Positions 50,145 through 60,619 are shown, counted from the stretch's first letter. The stretch is DNA of 64,000 nt from an uncultured Muribaculaceae bacterium (GCA_958436175.1 CAUBJF010000003.1:124001-188000); one strand, 5' to 3'. The notes: generated by a model not told the origin, from the sequence alone. Made by a program: numbers and translations.

Positions 50145-51981
50145 AGATGATAGATGTGTTGAGCATTTGATCTTCCATGTATTTTCTCTCTGGAGAGATA
50201 GTGCCGGTGAGGTATTTCTCCATTACGAGGCTGCCTATAGGCACGCCGTATGTAGCACCCCAGCCGCCGTTCTCGACATAGACAGCGACGGCTATTTTCG
50301 GCTCGTGGTACGGCGCGAAGCCCATGAATGCCGAATGGTCTTTGCCATGAGGGTTTTGCGCGGTTCCAGTCTTGCCGCAGACCTCTATGCCAGGGATGGC
50401 GGCGCGGCGGCATGTACCACCGGTGACGGCCATACGCATGCCTTCGGCAACGTCGTCGTAGTAGTGCGCCTCGACAGTCGGGTGGCGGCGTTCGAGGAGT
50501 TCGGGAGGCATTATGCTGTCCTGGATTTCCTTGACGACATGAGGCGTTATGAACCAGCCTCTGTTTGCAATCGTCGCGCCGAGATTGGCAATCTGCAAGG
50601 GTGTGGCGAGGATTTCGCCCTGACCTATAGATACCGATATGATGGTGTTGGCGCTCCAGTGACCTTCCTTGTAGAACTTGTCGTAGAATTTGGCATTGGG
50701 GATGAAGCCTCGCTGCTCGCCCGGCAGGTCGATGCCGAGCTTGTAGCCGTAGCCCATGGAGACAAGGTGGTTCTTCCATATCTCGAAAGCTTTGTCGGAG
50801 GAGCCGTATTTGCTGCGCCTGTCGATCATGGCCTTGAAGCCCCAGCAGAAATATGCGTTGCAGGAAGTTTGGAGGGCCGGTTTGAGCGGCAGGGGCGAGC
50901 CGTGGGCGTGGCAGCCTACATGCAGGCCGCCGTTGATATAGCCGTGGTAGCACGGGTAAGCCGTCTGGAGGTCGATGATGCCTTCCTGAAGGAAAATCAG
51001 GCCCTGTGTAGGCTTAAAGGTCGAGCCGGGCGGGTACTGACCCATTATCGAACGGTCGAAGAGCGGCCATGCCTCGTCCTGTACGAGCTTACGGTAGTTC
51101 TCGCCTCTCTGTCGGCCCACGAGCAGGGTAGGGTCGTAGGTCGGCATGGATACCATGCACAGGACTTCGCCTGTCGACGGTTCTATGGCCACGACCGCTC
51201 CTCGTTTGCCGACCATGAGCGATTCGGCGTACTGTTGCAGCTTTATGTCGAGGCTTAGGCGCAGGTCCTGTCCCGAGATAGGCTCGATGTCGTTGGCTCC
51301 ATCCTCGTAGCGTCCCTGGATTCGTCCGCGGGCATCGCGGATGAGGATTTCGACACCCTTTACACCTCGCAGATAGCGCTCGTAGCTCTTTTCGATACCG
51401 AGGTCGCCGGTGTAGTCGCCCGGTGCGTAGTAATCGTCGTTCTCGATATCCTTCGGCGATACTTCACGGATGTTGCCGAGCACGTTGGCTGCCGTAGGGT
51501 GGTTGTACTGGCGCAAGATACGTTTCTGTATGAAGAATCCAGGAAAGCGGTATAGCTTTTCCTGAAGACGGCCGTAGTCCTGCGCCGAGAGCTGTGTGAG
51601 GAGTCGCTGAGGGGTATAGGAAGAGTATCCGGGGTTGAGGCGCTTGTCCTTCATGTCGGCAAGACGCTTGTCGAACTGTTCTTTGGTGATATTCAGCGTT
51701 GAGCAGAAATCGAGGGTGTCGAAAGGCTGTACGTCGCGCGGAATAAGCATCACGTCGTAGGCAGGCTGGTTGAATACTACAAGTTCGCCGTTGCGGTCAT
51801 ATATGAGGCCTCGGGAAGGGTAGACGGTCTTCTTGAGAAAGGCATTGGAATCGGCCGAGCGCTTGTACTTCTCGTCGTTTATCTGTAGGTCGAAAAGGCG
51901 GACAAGATATATCAGGGCTATCAGCACGATGAAACCGCCGATGACAAATTTACGTTTTTCGAGATTGTAGTTTTTTCTCAA
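50122..51981 (-). CDS. mrdA: Penicillin-binding protein 2 (elongation transpeptidase)
   Basis: A 619-residue class B PBP with one N-terminal membrane helix (FVIGGFIVLIALIYLVRLF), a dimerisation region, and the transpeptidase domain. The three active-site motifs are present: STFK in PPGSTFKPT near residue 320, SCN in TSCNAYFCW near 372, and KTGT in VCGKTGTAQNP near 535. It cross-links the glycan strands made by RodA. It sits between mreD (31 bases upstream) and rodA (overlapping). Confidence 0.96.
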   Translation of the reverse strand: MRKNYNLEKRKFVIGGFIVLIALIYLVRLFDLQINDEKYKRSADSNAFLKKTVYPSRGLIYDRNGELVVFNQPAYDVMLIPRDVQPFDTLDFCSTLNITKEQFDKRLADMKDKRLNPGYSSYTPQRLLTQLSAQDYGRLQEKLYRFPGFFIQKRILRQYNHPTAANVLGNIREVSPKDIENDDYYAPGDYTGDLGIEKSYERYLRGVKGVEILIRDARGRIQGRYEDGANDIEPISGQDLRLSLDIKLQQYAESLMVGKRGAVVAIEPSTGEVLCMVSMPTYDPTLLVGRQRGENYRKLVQDEAWPLFDRSIMGQYPPGSTFKPTQGLIFLQEGIIDLQTAYPCYHGYINGGLHVGCHAHGSPLPLKPALQTSCNAYFCWGFKAMIDRRSKYGSSDKAFEIWKNHLVSMGYGYKLGIDLPGEQRGFIPNAKFYDKFYKEGHWSANTIISVSIGQGEILATPLQIANLGATIANRGWFITPHVVKEIQDSIMPPELLERRHPTVEAHYYDDVAEGMRMAVTGGTCRRAAIPGIEVCGKTGTAQNPHGKDHSAFMGFAPYHEPKIAVAVYVENGGWGATYGVPIGSLVMEKYLTGTISPERKYMEDQMLNTSIIYAAPKKK

Positions 51982-52012
51982 TTTGAGTCGGGAGAGTTAG
52001 GAGGGTGTGACT

Positions 52013-52534
52013 TCATATTTTGGCATCGCGTCTCTTGGCTACAACGCAGTCGAGGGCGTAGATAAGAGCGAAAGAGTAGATGGATGACGCTATTATGCGC
52101 ATCACAAGGAGCCTGAAGTTGAATATCTGAAATGCCTCTAAGGTGAACATCATGGCGCAGTACACCAGCACCGTGGTCGACATATACTTCATATATGCCG
52201 CATGGCCCATCGAGCGTGTCGAGGGCGGGCGCGCCGCGAGGTCGTCGTCCATGGAGACATAGAGGTGGAATATCGGTTTGCGTACGAAGGCGAGTACAGT
52301 GCAGCAGAGGGCGTTGACACCGGCTGTGTCGCAGAATATGTCGAGTGTCAGGCCGGCAAGGAAACCGAGAGTCACCGACATGTTGGTGCCGAGAGTCACC
52401 GGTAGCATGAGGATGAGATAGAGGAACACCAGGGGCACTGCGACATTGAAGAGCACCATGTTGTTGAAAATAACAGCCTGGGCCGGGATAAGCAGCAGGA
52501 AGGCAATGGCGTATGTTATCGCGAACTTGGTCAT
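52013..52534 (-). CDS. mreD: Rod-shape-determining protein MreD
   Basis: A 173-residue membrane protein with five to six hydrophobic segments, short like other MreD proteins. The sequence is weakly conserved, but the segment LGFLAGLTLDIFCDTAGVNALCCTVLAF (GLxxDI type) is typical. It begins one base after the mreC stop and is followed by the PBP2 gene. Confidence 0.88.
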   Translation of the reverse strand: MTKFAITYAIAFLLLIPAQAVIFNNMVLFNVAVPLVFLYLILMLPVTLGTNMSVTLGFLAGLTLDIFCDTAGVNALCCTVLAFVRKPIFHLYVSMDDDLAARPPSTRSMGHAAYMKYMSTTVLVYCAMMFTLEAFQIFNFRLLVMRIIASSIYSFALIYALDCVVAKRRDAKI

Positions 52535-52535
52535 G

Positions 52536-53405
52536 TCAGTTGCCGAATGGTTTCTTTTTAGAATCGTTTTCTTCGCCGACGGTCAGTGCCTTGAGTTCTT
52601 CGGCCTGGTTGTTGACCACAATCTGTACGTTCCCGAGGGTCGTGAAGTCGGTGAGAAGCTTTATTCTCAGGGTGAAGAAGTTCTGGTTGCGGTCAGTGGC
52701 GGCATCGATCACCGTTCCGACAGGCAGACCGGCGGGGAAGACAGCCGAATAACCGCTTGTCACGATGGTGTCTCCGGGCTCATAGACGCTGTGGCGTGGC
52801 AATTCTTCCAGAAGCGCCTCGTCAGGACTGGCACCGTCCCATACCAGCGAGCCGAAGTATTCCGACTTCTTGATCTTGCAGGAAAGACGGAAGTTCGGGT
52901 TGAGCAGCGATATAACCCTCGCGCTGTGAGGACCAGTAGTGCTGACGATGCCAACAACGCCGTTGCGGTCGATGACACCGAGCTCGGGGCGTATGCCGTC
53001 GGCACTGCCTTTGTCGATGGTTATGTAGTTGAGGGGGCGTGATATACTGTTGTGTATCACGTTCGCCACGATGAACTCGAAGGGCTTTACGCCTGAGTCC
53101 ACGACGAGCGTGTCGGTGAACGATGCTTCGCGGAGGCGGTCGATGGTGATTTCGAGGCTTACAATCTGGGCCTGAAGCTCGGCGTTGCGGCGGTTGAGGT
53201 CGCTGTTGATCTCGCGGAGGTCGAAGTAGGAGGAGATGTTGTTCGCACCTTTGTAGACGTTGGATGCCATACGACCGGCAGAGGTCATGTAGACATGACG
53301 GCGGTACGGGTCGTCGTTAAAAAGCAGCATGCAGCTGATGGTCACGTAGAACGCGAACACCAGCCACTTGCTGTGTTTCACAATAAATGAGAACAGTTCG
53401 TTCAC
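52536..53405 (-). CDS. mreC: Rod-shape-determining protein MreC
   Basis: A 289-residue protein with one N-terminal membrane helix (WLVFAFYVTISCMLLF), a coiled-coil (LREINSDLNRRNAELQAQIVSLE) and a C-terminal periplasmic beta domain. The domain has the conserved GVVGIVSTTGPHSARVISLLNP and GDTIVTSGYSAVFPAGLPVG segments of MreC. It links MreB to PBP2 in the elongasome. It lies between mreB (24 bases) and mreD. Confidence 0.95.
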   Translation of the reverse strand: MNELFSFIVKHSKWLVFAFYVTISCMLLFNDDPYRRHVYMTSAGRMASNVYKGANNISSYFDLREINSDLNRRNAELQAQIVSLEITIDRLREASFTDTLVVDSGVKPFEFIVANVIHNSISRPLNYITIDKGSADGIRPELGVIDRNGVVGIVSTTGPHSARVISLLNPNFRLSCKIKKSEYFGSLVWDGASPDEALLEELPRHSVYEPGDTIVTSGYSAVFPAGLPVGTVIDAATDRNQNFFTLRIKLLTDFTTLGNVQIVVNNQAEELKALTVGEENDSKKKPFGN

Positions 53406-53429
53406 TTTGTCATGCCCTTTCGGGGCCGC

Positions 53430-54449
53430 TTATCGGATGAGGAAGGAGAACTTGTGTATGTTCTTCAACGCTACACCGGTACCTTTTGCAACGCAGAGCA
53501 GCGGGTCCTCGGCGATGTGGAACTGGATGCCGATTTTGTCGATGAGACGTTTGTCGAGACCACGGAGCAGCGCGCCGCCGCCGGCAAGCCAGATACCATT
53601 ACGGACGATATCGGCATAGAGTTCGGGTGGAGTCTGTTCGAGGGCGCTGAGCACAGCGGCTTCGATTTTGGATATGGTCTTCTCGATGCAGTGGCAGATC
53701 TCCTGATAGCTGACAGGGACTTCCAGAGGAAGGGCTGTCATCAGGTTCGGGCCGTGGACAACGTAGTCCTCAGGCGGGTTTTCGAGCTCGGTGAGGGCGG
53801 AACCTACGTGCATCTTGATCTGCTCGGCAGTGCGTACGCCGACTTTGATGTTGTGGGCGCGACGCATATGGTTGAGGATATCGTCGGTGAGGTCATCGCC
53901 TGCTATCTGGATACTCTTGTTGCTGACGATGCCGCCGAGTGAGATGACGGCGATTTCTGTTGTACCGCCGCCTATGTCGACAATCATATTGCCTTCCGGA
54001 GCCTCGACATCGAGGCCGATACCGAGGGCGGCAGCCATAGGCTCGTGAATCATGTAGACATCACGGCCGTCGGCATGTTCCGAGGAGTCGCGCACGGCAC
54101 GTACTTCGACTTCGGTGGAGCCTGAAGGGATACCGACAACCATACGCAGGGAGGGCGAGAACCAGTTGTTCTTTGTGCTTGCCTTCTTGACGAGGCCGCG
54201 GATCATGAGCTCGGCGGCATTGAAGTCGGCAATCACGCCTTTACGGAGGGGACGGACGGTACGGATACCGGGATGTCCCTTGCCTTCCATCAGGTGCGCT
54301 TCCTTGCCGACAGCGATGAGCTTGTCGGTACGGTTGTCGAGCGCTACGATAGAAGGTTCGTTGATAACGATCTTATCGTTATGTATGATTATCGTATTGG
54401 CTGTGCCAAGGTCGATTGCTATTTCTTTGGTAAGCGAGAATAGACGCAT
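53430..54449 (-). CDS. mreB: Rod-shape-determining actin-like protein MreB
   Basis: A 339-residue actin-fold protein. The phosphate-1 loop is IAIDLGTANT at residues 10-19, and the phosphate-2 and connecting region has MIVDIGGGTTEIAVISLGG near 158. The late adenosine motif is GIWLAGGGALLRGLDKRL near 290. The length is standard. It polymerises under the membrane and directs wall synthesis. It starts 24 bases after the purH stop, and no promoter fits in that gap, so it may be co-transcribed with purH. Confidence 0.97.
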   Translation of the reverse strand: MRLFSLTKEIAIDLGTANTIIIHNDKIVINEPSIVALDNRTDKLIAVGKEAHLMEGKGHPGIRTVRPLRKGVIADFNAAELMIRGLVKKASTKNNWFSPSLRMVVGIPSGSTEVEVRAVRDSSEHADGRDVYMIHEPMAAALGIGLDVEAPEGNMIVDIGGGTTEIAVISLGGIVSNKSIQIAGDDLTDDILNHMRRAHNIKVGVRTAEQIKMHVGSALTELENPPEDYVVHGPNLMTALPLEVPVSYQEICHCIEKTISKIEAAVLSALEQTPPELYADIVRNGIWLAGGGALLRGLDKRLIDKIGIQFHIAEDPLLCVAKGTGVALKNIHKFSFLIR

Positions 54450-54473
54450 TTTTTGAGATATGTGGAGTGAGAT

Positions 54474-56015
54474 TTAGTGACGGAAGTGACGGAAACCGGT
54501 CATTACCATCGTCATGCCGTTCTTCTGGCAGTATTCGACGGAATCGGTGTCGCGGATCGAGCCACCGGGCTGAATGACGGAGTCTACGCCTGCCGTATGG
54601 GCTATTTCGACGCAGTCGGCGAAGGGGAAGAAAGCGTCCGAAGCCATGACGGCACCCTTGAGGTCGAAGCCAAAGCTGTGGGCCTTCTCGATGGCGTGAC
54701 GGAGAGCGTCGACGCGCGATGTCTGGCCCACGCCTGAGGCTATGAGCTGGCCGTTACGTGCGAGCACGATAGCGTTGCTTTTGGAGTGCTTGACGATCTT
54801 GTTGGCGAACAGGAGGTCGGCGGCGAGTTCCGGGGTGAGATTGTCACCGGCTACGAGTTTGAGGTCGTCGGGTGTCTCGGTCTTGTGGTCGTTTTCCTGT
54901 ACGAGCATCCCTCCGAGTATTGAGCGCATTTTGATGTCGGTATTGGCTACAGCCTTGCGGCGCAGGATGATGCGGTTCTTTTTCTGTTCGAGGATAGTCA
55001 GGGCATCGTCGGAATAGTCGGGGGCGATGATTACTTCGAAGAATATCTTGCCCATTTCTTCGGCAGCGTCTGCCTCGATTTTTCTGTTGGCGATGATGAT
55101 GCCGCCGAAAGCCGATACGGGATCGCCGGCGAGGGCATCTTTCCAGGCATCGACAAGCAGGCCGCGCGAAGCAAGTCCGCAGGCGTTGTTATGCTTGAGG
55201 ATAGCGACGGTGGTGGTGTCGAATTCATCGATGAGCGCGCAGGCAGCATCGATATCGAGGAGGTTGTTGTAGGAAATTTCTTTACCGTGGAGCTGGTCGA
55301 AGAGCTGGTCGAAGTTGCCGTAGTAGCATGCCTTCTGGTGGGGGTTCTCGCCGTATCGGAGAGCCTTGGCACCGTCGATGGCGACACGCAGAGCGGACTC
55401 TTTGCTTGCTTCGAGGGGTGTTGTGGATGCAAACCAGTTGTAGATGGCGCTGTCGTAGCCCGAAGATACTGCGAAAGCTTCGCGGGCCAGGAAGCGGCGT
55501 TCGGCAAGTGTGGTCATAGCGCCGTGGCTGTCGAGAATACCTTCGAGGAAGCCGAACTGTGCCTTGGAAGCCACGATGGCAACGTCGGCGAAGTTCTTGG
55601 CGGCTGCACGGATGAGCGAGATGCCGCCTATGTCTATTTTTTCGATGATGTCCTGTTCGGAAGCTCCGGAGGCTACCGTGTCTTCGAAAGGATAGAGATC
55701 GACGATGACCAGGTCAATGTCAGGAATTTCGTACTGTGCCAGTTCTGCACGGTCGCCTTCGTTGTCACGACGGTTCAGGATGCCGCCGAAAACCTTGGGA
55801 TGCAGAGTCTTGACGCGTCCGCCAAGGATGGAGGGGTAACCGGTGAGGTCTTCTACGGCCTTGCAGGGTATGCCGAGCGATTCTATGAAGCTGCGGCTGC
55901 CTCCGGTCGATAGCAGTTCTACTCCGCATTCGTGGAGCTTTTTGACGATTGGTTCAATACGGTCCTTGTTGAAGACCGAAACAAGTGCTGTGCGAATTTC
56001 TTTGAAATCTGACAT
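54474..56015 (-). CDS. purH: Bifunctional AICAR formyltransferase/IMP cyclohydrolase
   Basis: A 513-residue protein with start at the ATG at 56015 (MSDFKEIRTALVSVF). The N-terminal MGS-like IMP cyclohydrolase domain has ELLSTGGSRSF and TLHPKVFGGILNRR. The C-terminal transformylase domain has LRYGENPHQKACYYG, the LKHNNACGLAS motif (His of the KHxNxCG type), and SDAFFPFADCVEIA. It performs the last two steps of purine synthesis. A -7 box lies about 30 bases upstream. It heads the rod-shape gene string. Confidence 0.97.
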   Translation of the reverse strand: MSDFKEIRTALVSVFNKDRIEPIVKKLHECGVELLSTGGSRSFIESLGIPCKAVEDLTGYPSILGGRVKTLHPKVFGGILNRRDNEGDRAELAQYEIPDIDLVIVDLYPFEDTVASGASEQDIIEKIDIGGISLIRAAAKNFADVAIVASKAQFGFLEGILDSHGAMTTLAERRFLAREAFAVSSGYDSAIYNWFASTTPLEASKESALRVAIDGAKALRYGENPHQKACYYGNFDQLFDQLHGKEISYNNLLDIDAACALIDEFDTTTVAILKHNNACGLASRGLLVDAWKDALAGDPVSAFGGIIIANRKIEADAAEEMGKIFFEVIIAPDYSDDALTILEQKKNRIILRRKAVANTDIKMRSILGGMLVQENDHKTETPDDLKLVAGDNLTPELAADLLFANKIVKHSKSNAIVLARNGQLIASGVGQTSRVDALRHAIEKAHSFGFDLKGAVMASDAFFPFADCVEIAHTAGVDSVIQPGGSIRDTDSVEYCQKNGMTMVMTGFRHFRH

Positions 56016-56045
56016 GGCTTTAGTCGAATTGTATCTATTGAGGTG

Positions 56046-56053
56046 CAAAATTA
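56046..56053 (-). promoter_or_regulatory. -7 box of purH
   Basis: The minus strand reads TAATTTTG, about 31 bases before the purH start. A -33 TTG is not evident. Confidence 0.5.
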
Positions 56054-56134
56054 CAAAAAAATCGCGTATAAGCCTTATTCCGAGTCCTAATATCTCTCAA
56101 AAAAATACTCCTGAGGGTCTTCGCGGAGGTTTTA

Positions 56135-56154
56135 CATGACTATATTGTGTCATG
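56135..56154. promoter_or_regulatory. Inverted repeat CATGAC-N8-GTCATG in the purH/GH92 gap
   Basis: Two perfect six-base half-sites separated by eight AT-rich bases lie in the divergent gap, about 46 bases upstream of the GH92 -7 box. It has the form of an operator. No regulator is linked to it. Confidence 0.35.
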
Positions 56155-56199
56155 AGTGTCGCTTCGGTGCTTGGCGATGGATTATTTGTCTGTATTTTG

Positions 56200-56207
56200 T
56201 ATTTTTG
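56200..56207 (+). promoter_or_regulatory. -7 box of the GH92 gene
   Basis: TATTTTTG matches TAnnTTTG, about 30 bases before the GH92 start. The -33 TTG is not at the standard distance. Confidence 0.5.
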
Positions 56208-56237
56208 CAGTGTGAAACTTAAAAATTCTACCGGCCT

Positions 56238-58553
56238 ATGAGATTCCTTATCCCTTGCGTTGCGATATTTATGAGCCTTGCGGTTCAGGCGAAGAACGAT
56301 TATGTCAATCCCATGATCGGCACCGACGGCATGGGCCATACTTTCCCCGGTGCCTGTGTGCCCATGGGTATCGTACAGCTCAGCCCCGATACCGATACGA
56401 TTCCGCATAATGTCGACGGGCGCTATCAGCCCGATGTTTACCGCTACTGCGCTGGCTATCAGTACGGCGACAGTACAATCGTAGGATTCAGCCATACGCA
56501 TTTCAGCGGCACGGGACATTCCGACCTCGGCGATATCCTTGTGATGCCGACTACCGGTGCTCTTCTTCTCAATCCCGGTACAGCCGCCAATCCCGATTCG
56601 GGCTACCGTTCCCGCTATTCCCATGACAGCGAGACAGCCTCTCCGGGATATTATGAAGTGATGCTGGACGACTACGGCGTGAAGGCTCTCCTTACGGCCA
56701 CGGAACGTGTCGGTGTCCATGCATATACCTTCCCAGAAAACACAGATCCGCGTATAATACTCGACCTCGGTCACGGGCTCTATAACTACGACGGTAAGAC
56801 ACTATGGTCGTCCATTCGCGTGGAAAACGACACACTGATAACAGGTTACCGAATCACTAACGGCTGGGCAAGGACGAATTACACCTACTTCGCCATATCC
56901 TTTTCACGTCCGGTTAAGAACTATGGCTATACTGACCGTCATCCGGGAAGCTACAAGGGTGGCTGGGGTAAATTCCCGGTGTCGAAGAATTTTCCCGAGA
57001 TGGCCGGACGAAGTGTCACGGCATATTTCGAATTTGACGAGGCCGACGGACCGGAACTTGAGATGAAGGTAGCTCTCTCCGCGACGGGTACCGACGGAGC
57101 CCTGCGCAATCTCGAAGCTGAAGCAGGCGGCAAGGATTTCAAGGCGGTTGCCGCAGAGGCTGCCGACAGATGGGAACGAGAACTCGCTGCCTTCGATGTC
57201 GAGGGTACTGATGACCAGAAGGCGATGTTCTATACTTCGCTCTATCACACCCTCATCAATCCCTCGGTCTATATGGATGTCGACGGACGCTATCGCGGCC
57301 TCGACGGAAATATACATGTCGCTGACGGCTTCACGAACTATACCGTATTCTCGCTCTGGGATACATATCGTGCCGAGCATCCTTTCCTGGTACTTATGAA
57401 GCCACGGGCTGCCGCCGACATGGCAACCTCCATGATACGCCATCAGCAGCAGAGTGTCCACGGCCTGCTGCCGATATGGAGCCACATGGCTAACGAAAAC
57501 TGGTGTATGAGCGGATATCATGCCGTGTCGGTCCTCGCCGATGCTCTCGCCAAGGGTGCGGATGTGAACTGTGACGAGGCTTTGAAGGCGATGGTGACTA
57601 CCTCGCGTGTGCCTTATCTCGAAGGACTCGACGAATATATGGAACTCGGATATGTGCCTTTCGACCGCAGCCGTACAGGTGCGTCTACCACTCTTGAATA
57701 CGCCTACGACGACTGGACTATCTATCGTACGGCCATGCTTGCAGGCGATACGGCGACAGCCCGTGAATACTGCGACCGAGCCATGAACTACAGGAACATA
57801 TTCGATTCGTCGACAGGCTTTTCTCGCGCCCGCTACCGCGACGGAAGCTTCAAGGCAGATTTCGACCCGATGAAGACTACCGGCGAGGGCTTTATCGAGG
57901 GTAATTCATGGAACTTCACCTTTCATGTTCCTCACGATGTCGACGGTCTTATGGGTATGATGGGAGGTGACAAAGCCTTCGTATCGCGTCTGGACGAGCT
58001 TTTCGCCATGCATCTGCCCGAAGAAAACTATGCCGACAACGAAGATGTGACCGAGGATTGTCTTATCGGAGGATATGTGCATGGCAACGAGCCAAGTCAT
58101 CATATCCCCTATCTCTACGCTTGGACTCAGCAGCCGTGGAAGACACAGTACTGGACACGCGAGGTGATGAACCGCATGTACCGCAATCATATCCGCGGAC
58201 TTGGAGGTAACGATGACTGCGGCCAGATGTCGGCGTGGTATATCTTTACGGCTATGGGCTTCTATCCCGTCTGTCCCGGCTCGGATCAGTATGTGCTCGG
58301 TGCGCCTTATGTGCCATACGTCAAGCTCTCGCTTCCGAATGGTAAGACATTCGAGATCAAGGCTCCCGGAGTGGACGATTCCCGGCGCTATGTACGGTCG
58401 GTGAAGCTGAACGGAAAGCCCTATGACAAGCTCTACATCACACACGACGATATTCTTGCCGGTGGCGTACTCGAATTCTCCATGGGCGCTAAACCCAACC
58501 GGCACCGGGGCCTCTCTCCCGACTCAAAACCCTATTCGCTTTCGAAAGAATAG
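56238..58553 (+). CDS. GH92-family alpha-mannosidase
   Basis: A 771-residue enzyme with signal peptide MRFLIPCVAIFMSLAVQA. GH92 landmarks occur in order: the N-terminal YVNPMIGTDGMGHTFPGACVPMG, GFSHTHFSGTGHSDLGDI, then HGNEPSHHIPYLY near residue 615 and GLGGNDDCGQMSAWYIFTAMGFYPVCPG near 655. These form the two-domain, calcium-dependent inverting active site that removes alpha-1,2- to alpha-1,6-linked mannose from N-glycans or yeast mannan. It is a single gene with its own promoter and terminator, not part of the PUL. Linkage preference is not predictable here. Confidence 0.95.
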   Translation: MRFLIPCVAIFMSLAVQAKNDYVNPMIGTDGMGHTFPGACVPMGIVQLSPDTDTIPHNVDGRYQPDVYRYCAGYQYGDSTIVGFSHTHFSGTGHSDLGDILVMPTTGALLLNPGTAANPDSGYRSRYSHDSETASPGYYEVMLDDYGVKALLTATERVGVHAYTFPENTDPRIILDLGHGLYNYDGKTLWSSIRVENDTLITGYRITNGWARTNYTYFAISFSRPVKNYGYTDRHPGSYKGGWGKFPVSKNFPEMAGRSVTAYFEFDEADGPELEMKVALSATGTDGALRNLEAEAGGKDFKAVAAEAADRWERELAAFDVEGTDDQKAMFYTSLYHTLINPSVYMDVDGRYRGLDGNIHVADGFTNYTVFSLWDTYRAEHPFLVLMKPRAAADMATSMIRHQQQSVHGLLPIWSHMANENWCMSGYHAVSVLADALAKGADVNCDEALKAMVTTSRVPYLEGLDEYMELGYVPFDRSRTGASTTLEYAYDDWTIYRTAMLAGDTATAREYCDRAMNYRNIFDSSTGFSRARYRDGSFKADFDPMKTTGEGFIEGNSWNFTFHVPHDVDGLMGMMGGDKAFVSRLDELFAMHLPEENYADNEDVTEDCLIGGYVHGNEPSHHIPYLYAWTQQPWKTQYWTREVMNRMYRNHIRGLGGNDDCGQMSAWYIFTAMGFYPVCPGSDQYVLGAPYVPYVKLSLPNGKTFEIKAPGVDDSRRYVRSVKLNGKPYDKLYITHDDILAGGVLEFSMGAKPNRHRGLSPDSKPYSLSKE

Positions 58554-58560
58554 AAGACAC

Positions 58561-58593
58561 AAAAAGAGCTGTGCAGTCTGCACAGCTCTTTTT
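58561..58593. terminator. Bidirectional terminator between GH92 and the tandem surface genes
   Basis: A nearly perfect palindrome: AAAAAGAGCTGTGCAG at 58561 and its complement from 58578, one base apart. A-run and T-run on both sides allow use on both strands, which suits the convergent genes. Confidence 0.85.
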
Positions 58594-58615
58594 GTAGAGA
58601 TATGTAAGCAGACGC

Positions 58616-60619
58616 TTACTTGACGAATATCTTGCGGCTTGTGCCATCGGACATGCGCACGATGTTGAATCCCTTGAATGGCACGTCGGAGCGTATGCCT
58701 TCGAGGTTGAAGTAGCACTCGATTTCGGCACCGTCGGCTGTGATGCCTTCTATGCCGGATTCCTTCTTGTTGTAGTAGGTGTCGGTTGTTTCATCGTAGA
58801 ACACTTCCATGCCTCCAATGACGGGATATTCGTCCACTCCGATTTCCTGACCGAAGGCCTCGCCGAGCTTGTAGGCGATCTCGCCGGAACGCATCTGTGC
58901 CTCGGTCACGAGAGTGGTCTTGGCTGTATTGTCGTATTCCTCGATGGCAAAGGCGTTGTTGACTTCTGCATTGTCCATCCATTGGCCGAAGCATGCGCCG
59001 GTGTTGAATCCTGATATTTCTCCGATGCTGTAGACATTGTCTATTTTTCCACCGTTGCATTCATTGCAGATACCGTTGGAATAGCTGTTTGCAGAAACTA
59101 TATCACCGATATTATATGTATTGGAGATAGAGCCCTGGTATGCAAAAAGAGTTATGCCCGAGCAGGATCCGTCACCCGATACAGTACCATAGTTGGCACA
59201 TCTGTCGATTGTCGATGTTCTTGAGTTGGGAACTATACCGGCATAGCTCGCTGTCTGGCCTGAAACAGTTGCATAGTTGTTACATTTCTCTATTGTCGAA
59301 GTGTTGGCATAACCTGCAATACCGGCAATATAGCTGCCGCCGGTTACAGTACCGTAGGCATTGACCCCGGATAATGTGCTTCCCCAAAGGGAACCTACGA
59401 CACATGCCGACTGTCTGTCGCCGTTTATGCGGGCATCAACATTCATGTCTTTTACAGTAGCACTGGCAACGGAGCCGAACAGACCCAGTTCAGATTTTTT
59501 GAGATTTATGTAAAGACCTTTTACGGTATGTCCTTGACCGTCGAATACACCACAGAAGTCATCTCCGCCAAAGCCTATCGGAGTCCAGTCGTAGTCGCCC
59601 AACTCTATGTCCTGCGTAAGACGTGCGTTTACTTCTGCATTGCCTTCGTTGACGTGGGCTGCGAACCATGCGAGTTCCTCGCCGTTGGAAATCAGGTAGG
59701 TGTCCTCCTCTTTTTGAGGTTCGGTAAGCGTCTTGCCGTCCCATGCGCCTTCGGCCTTCTCCATGGTGAAGTAGACGACGTGCTCGTCGGAAGTGTTCTC
59801 GTTCAGACTGAATTCGAAGCGGTAGCAGCGGTATCCGGCTTTCGATGCGACGACACTGTATGTGCCGTAGGTGCCTTTATACACGCCGGGTGCTTCCGGA
59901 GTAAGTTCTTCTCCTTTGTAAGTAACGACGAGGTCGGGATCCTTGACATTGCTAAGGAATTCGATAGTGATATAGCGCACCGGGGTTACGGATATAGAAA
60001 CATCTGGAATGTACCCGAAGTATGTTTTGTGTGCAATAGCTGTGAAGTTTGGCGAGCGTCCTGCTACAGGGTCGATATTGCGGTGATTGCCGATGGGATC
60101 ACCGTATCCGTTGACCTGGATTACGCCCTTGTCCATGGTGATCTCGTGGTTCGTTTCGGTGTCGAAATCCTCAGGGATGGTGAAGGTCACTGCCTGTGCT
60201 TTTGCTGACGAGCCGAAAGTGTACTGGTTGGGGCCGAGGATAAGTGCTGTCCCGTTTGGTACGCCGTTGTATGTCACGTAGGCCGACATGTTGTATATAC
60301 CGGCAAGTTTGTTGGCGGGATGGAAGAGACCCGAGTATTGGATTGTCACCTCGTCGCCTGGCTGGTAAACGTTGCTTCCTTCGCGGCTGGCGTTGACGAT
60401 TTCACGATGACATTTCTTGGCAGTGAGCACCTGGTAGACGGCCTTTCCGGATGCATCGCTGAGTTTTACGATTTGACGGCCTTCCTTGAGAAGAAGGGTA
60501 TAGCTGCCGTCCTCGTTCGCCGTCACGCCCTCGGAGCCGAATCCGCTGTAGCTTACGGTCTGTTCGCCGATGGCCGGGTAGGCTATGGTGACCTTGTCGA
60601 CACCCTCGGGAGTGAAGGT
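58616..60619 (-). repeat. Tandem gene duplication, copy A
   Basis: This part of the first surface gene matches 62054-64000 of the second gene throughout, with near-identical stretches at both ends. The middle (about 58930-59540), coding the GLUG-like repeats, diverges strongly. Confidence 0.85.
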
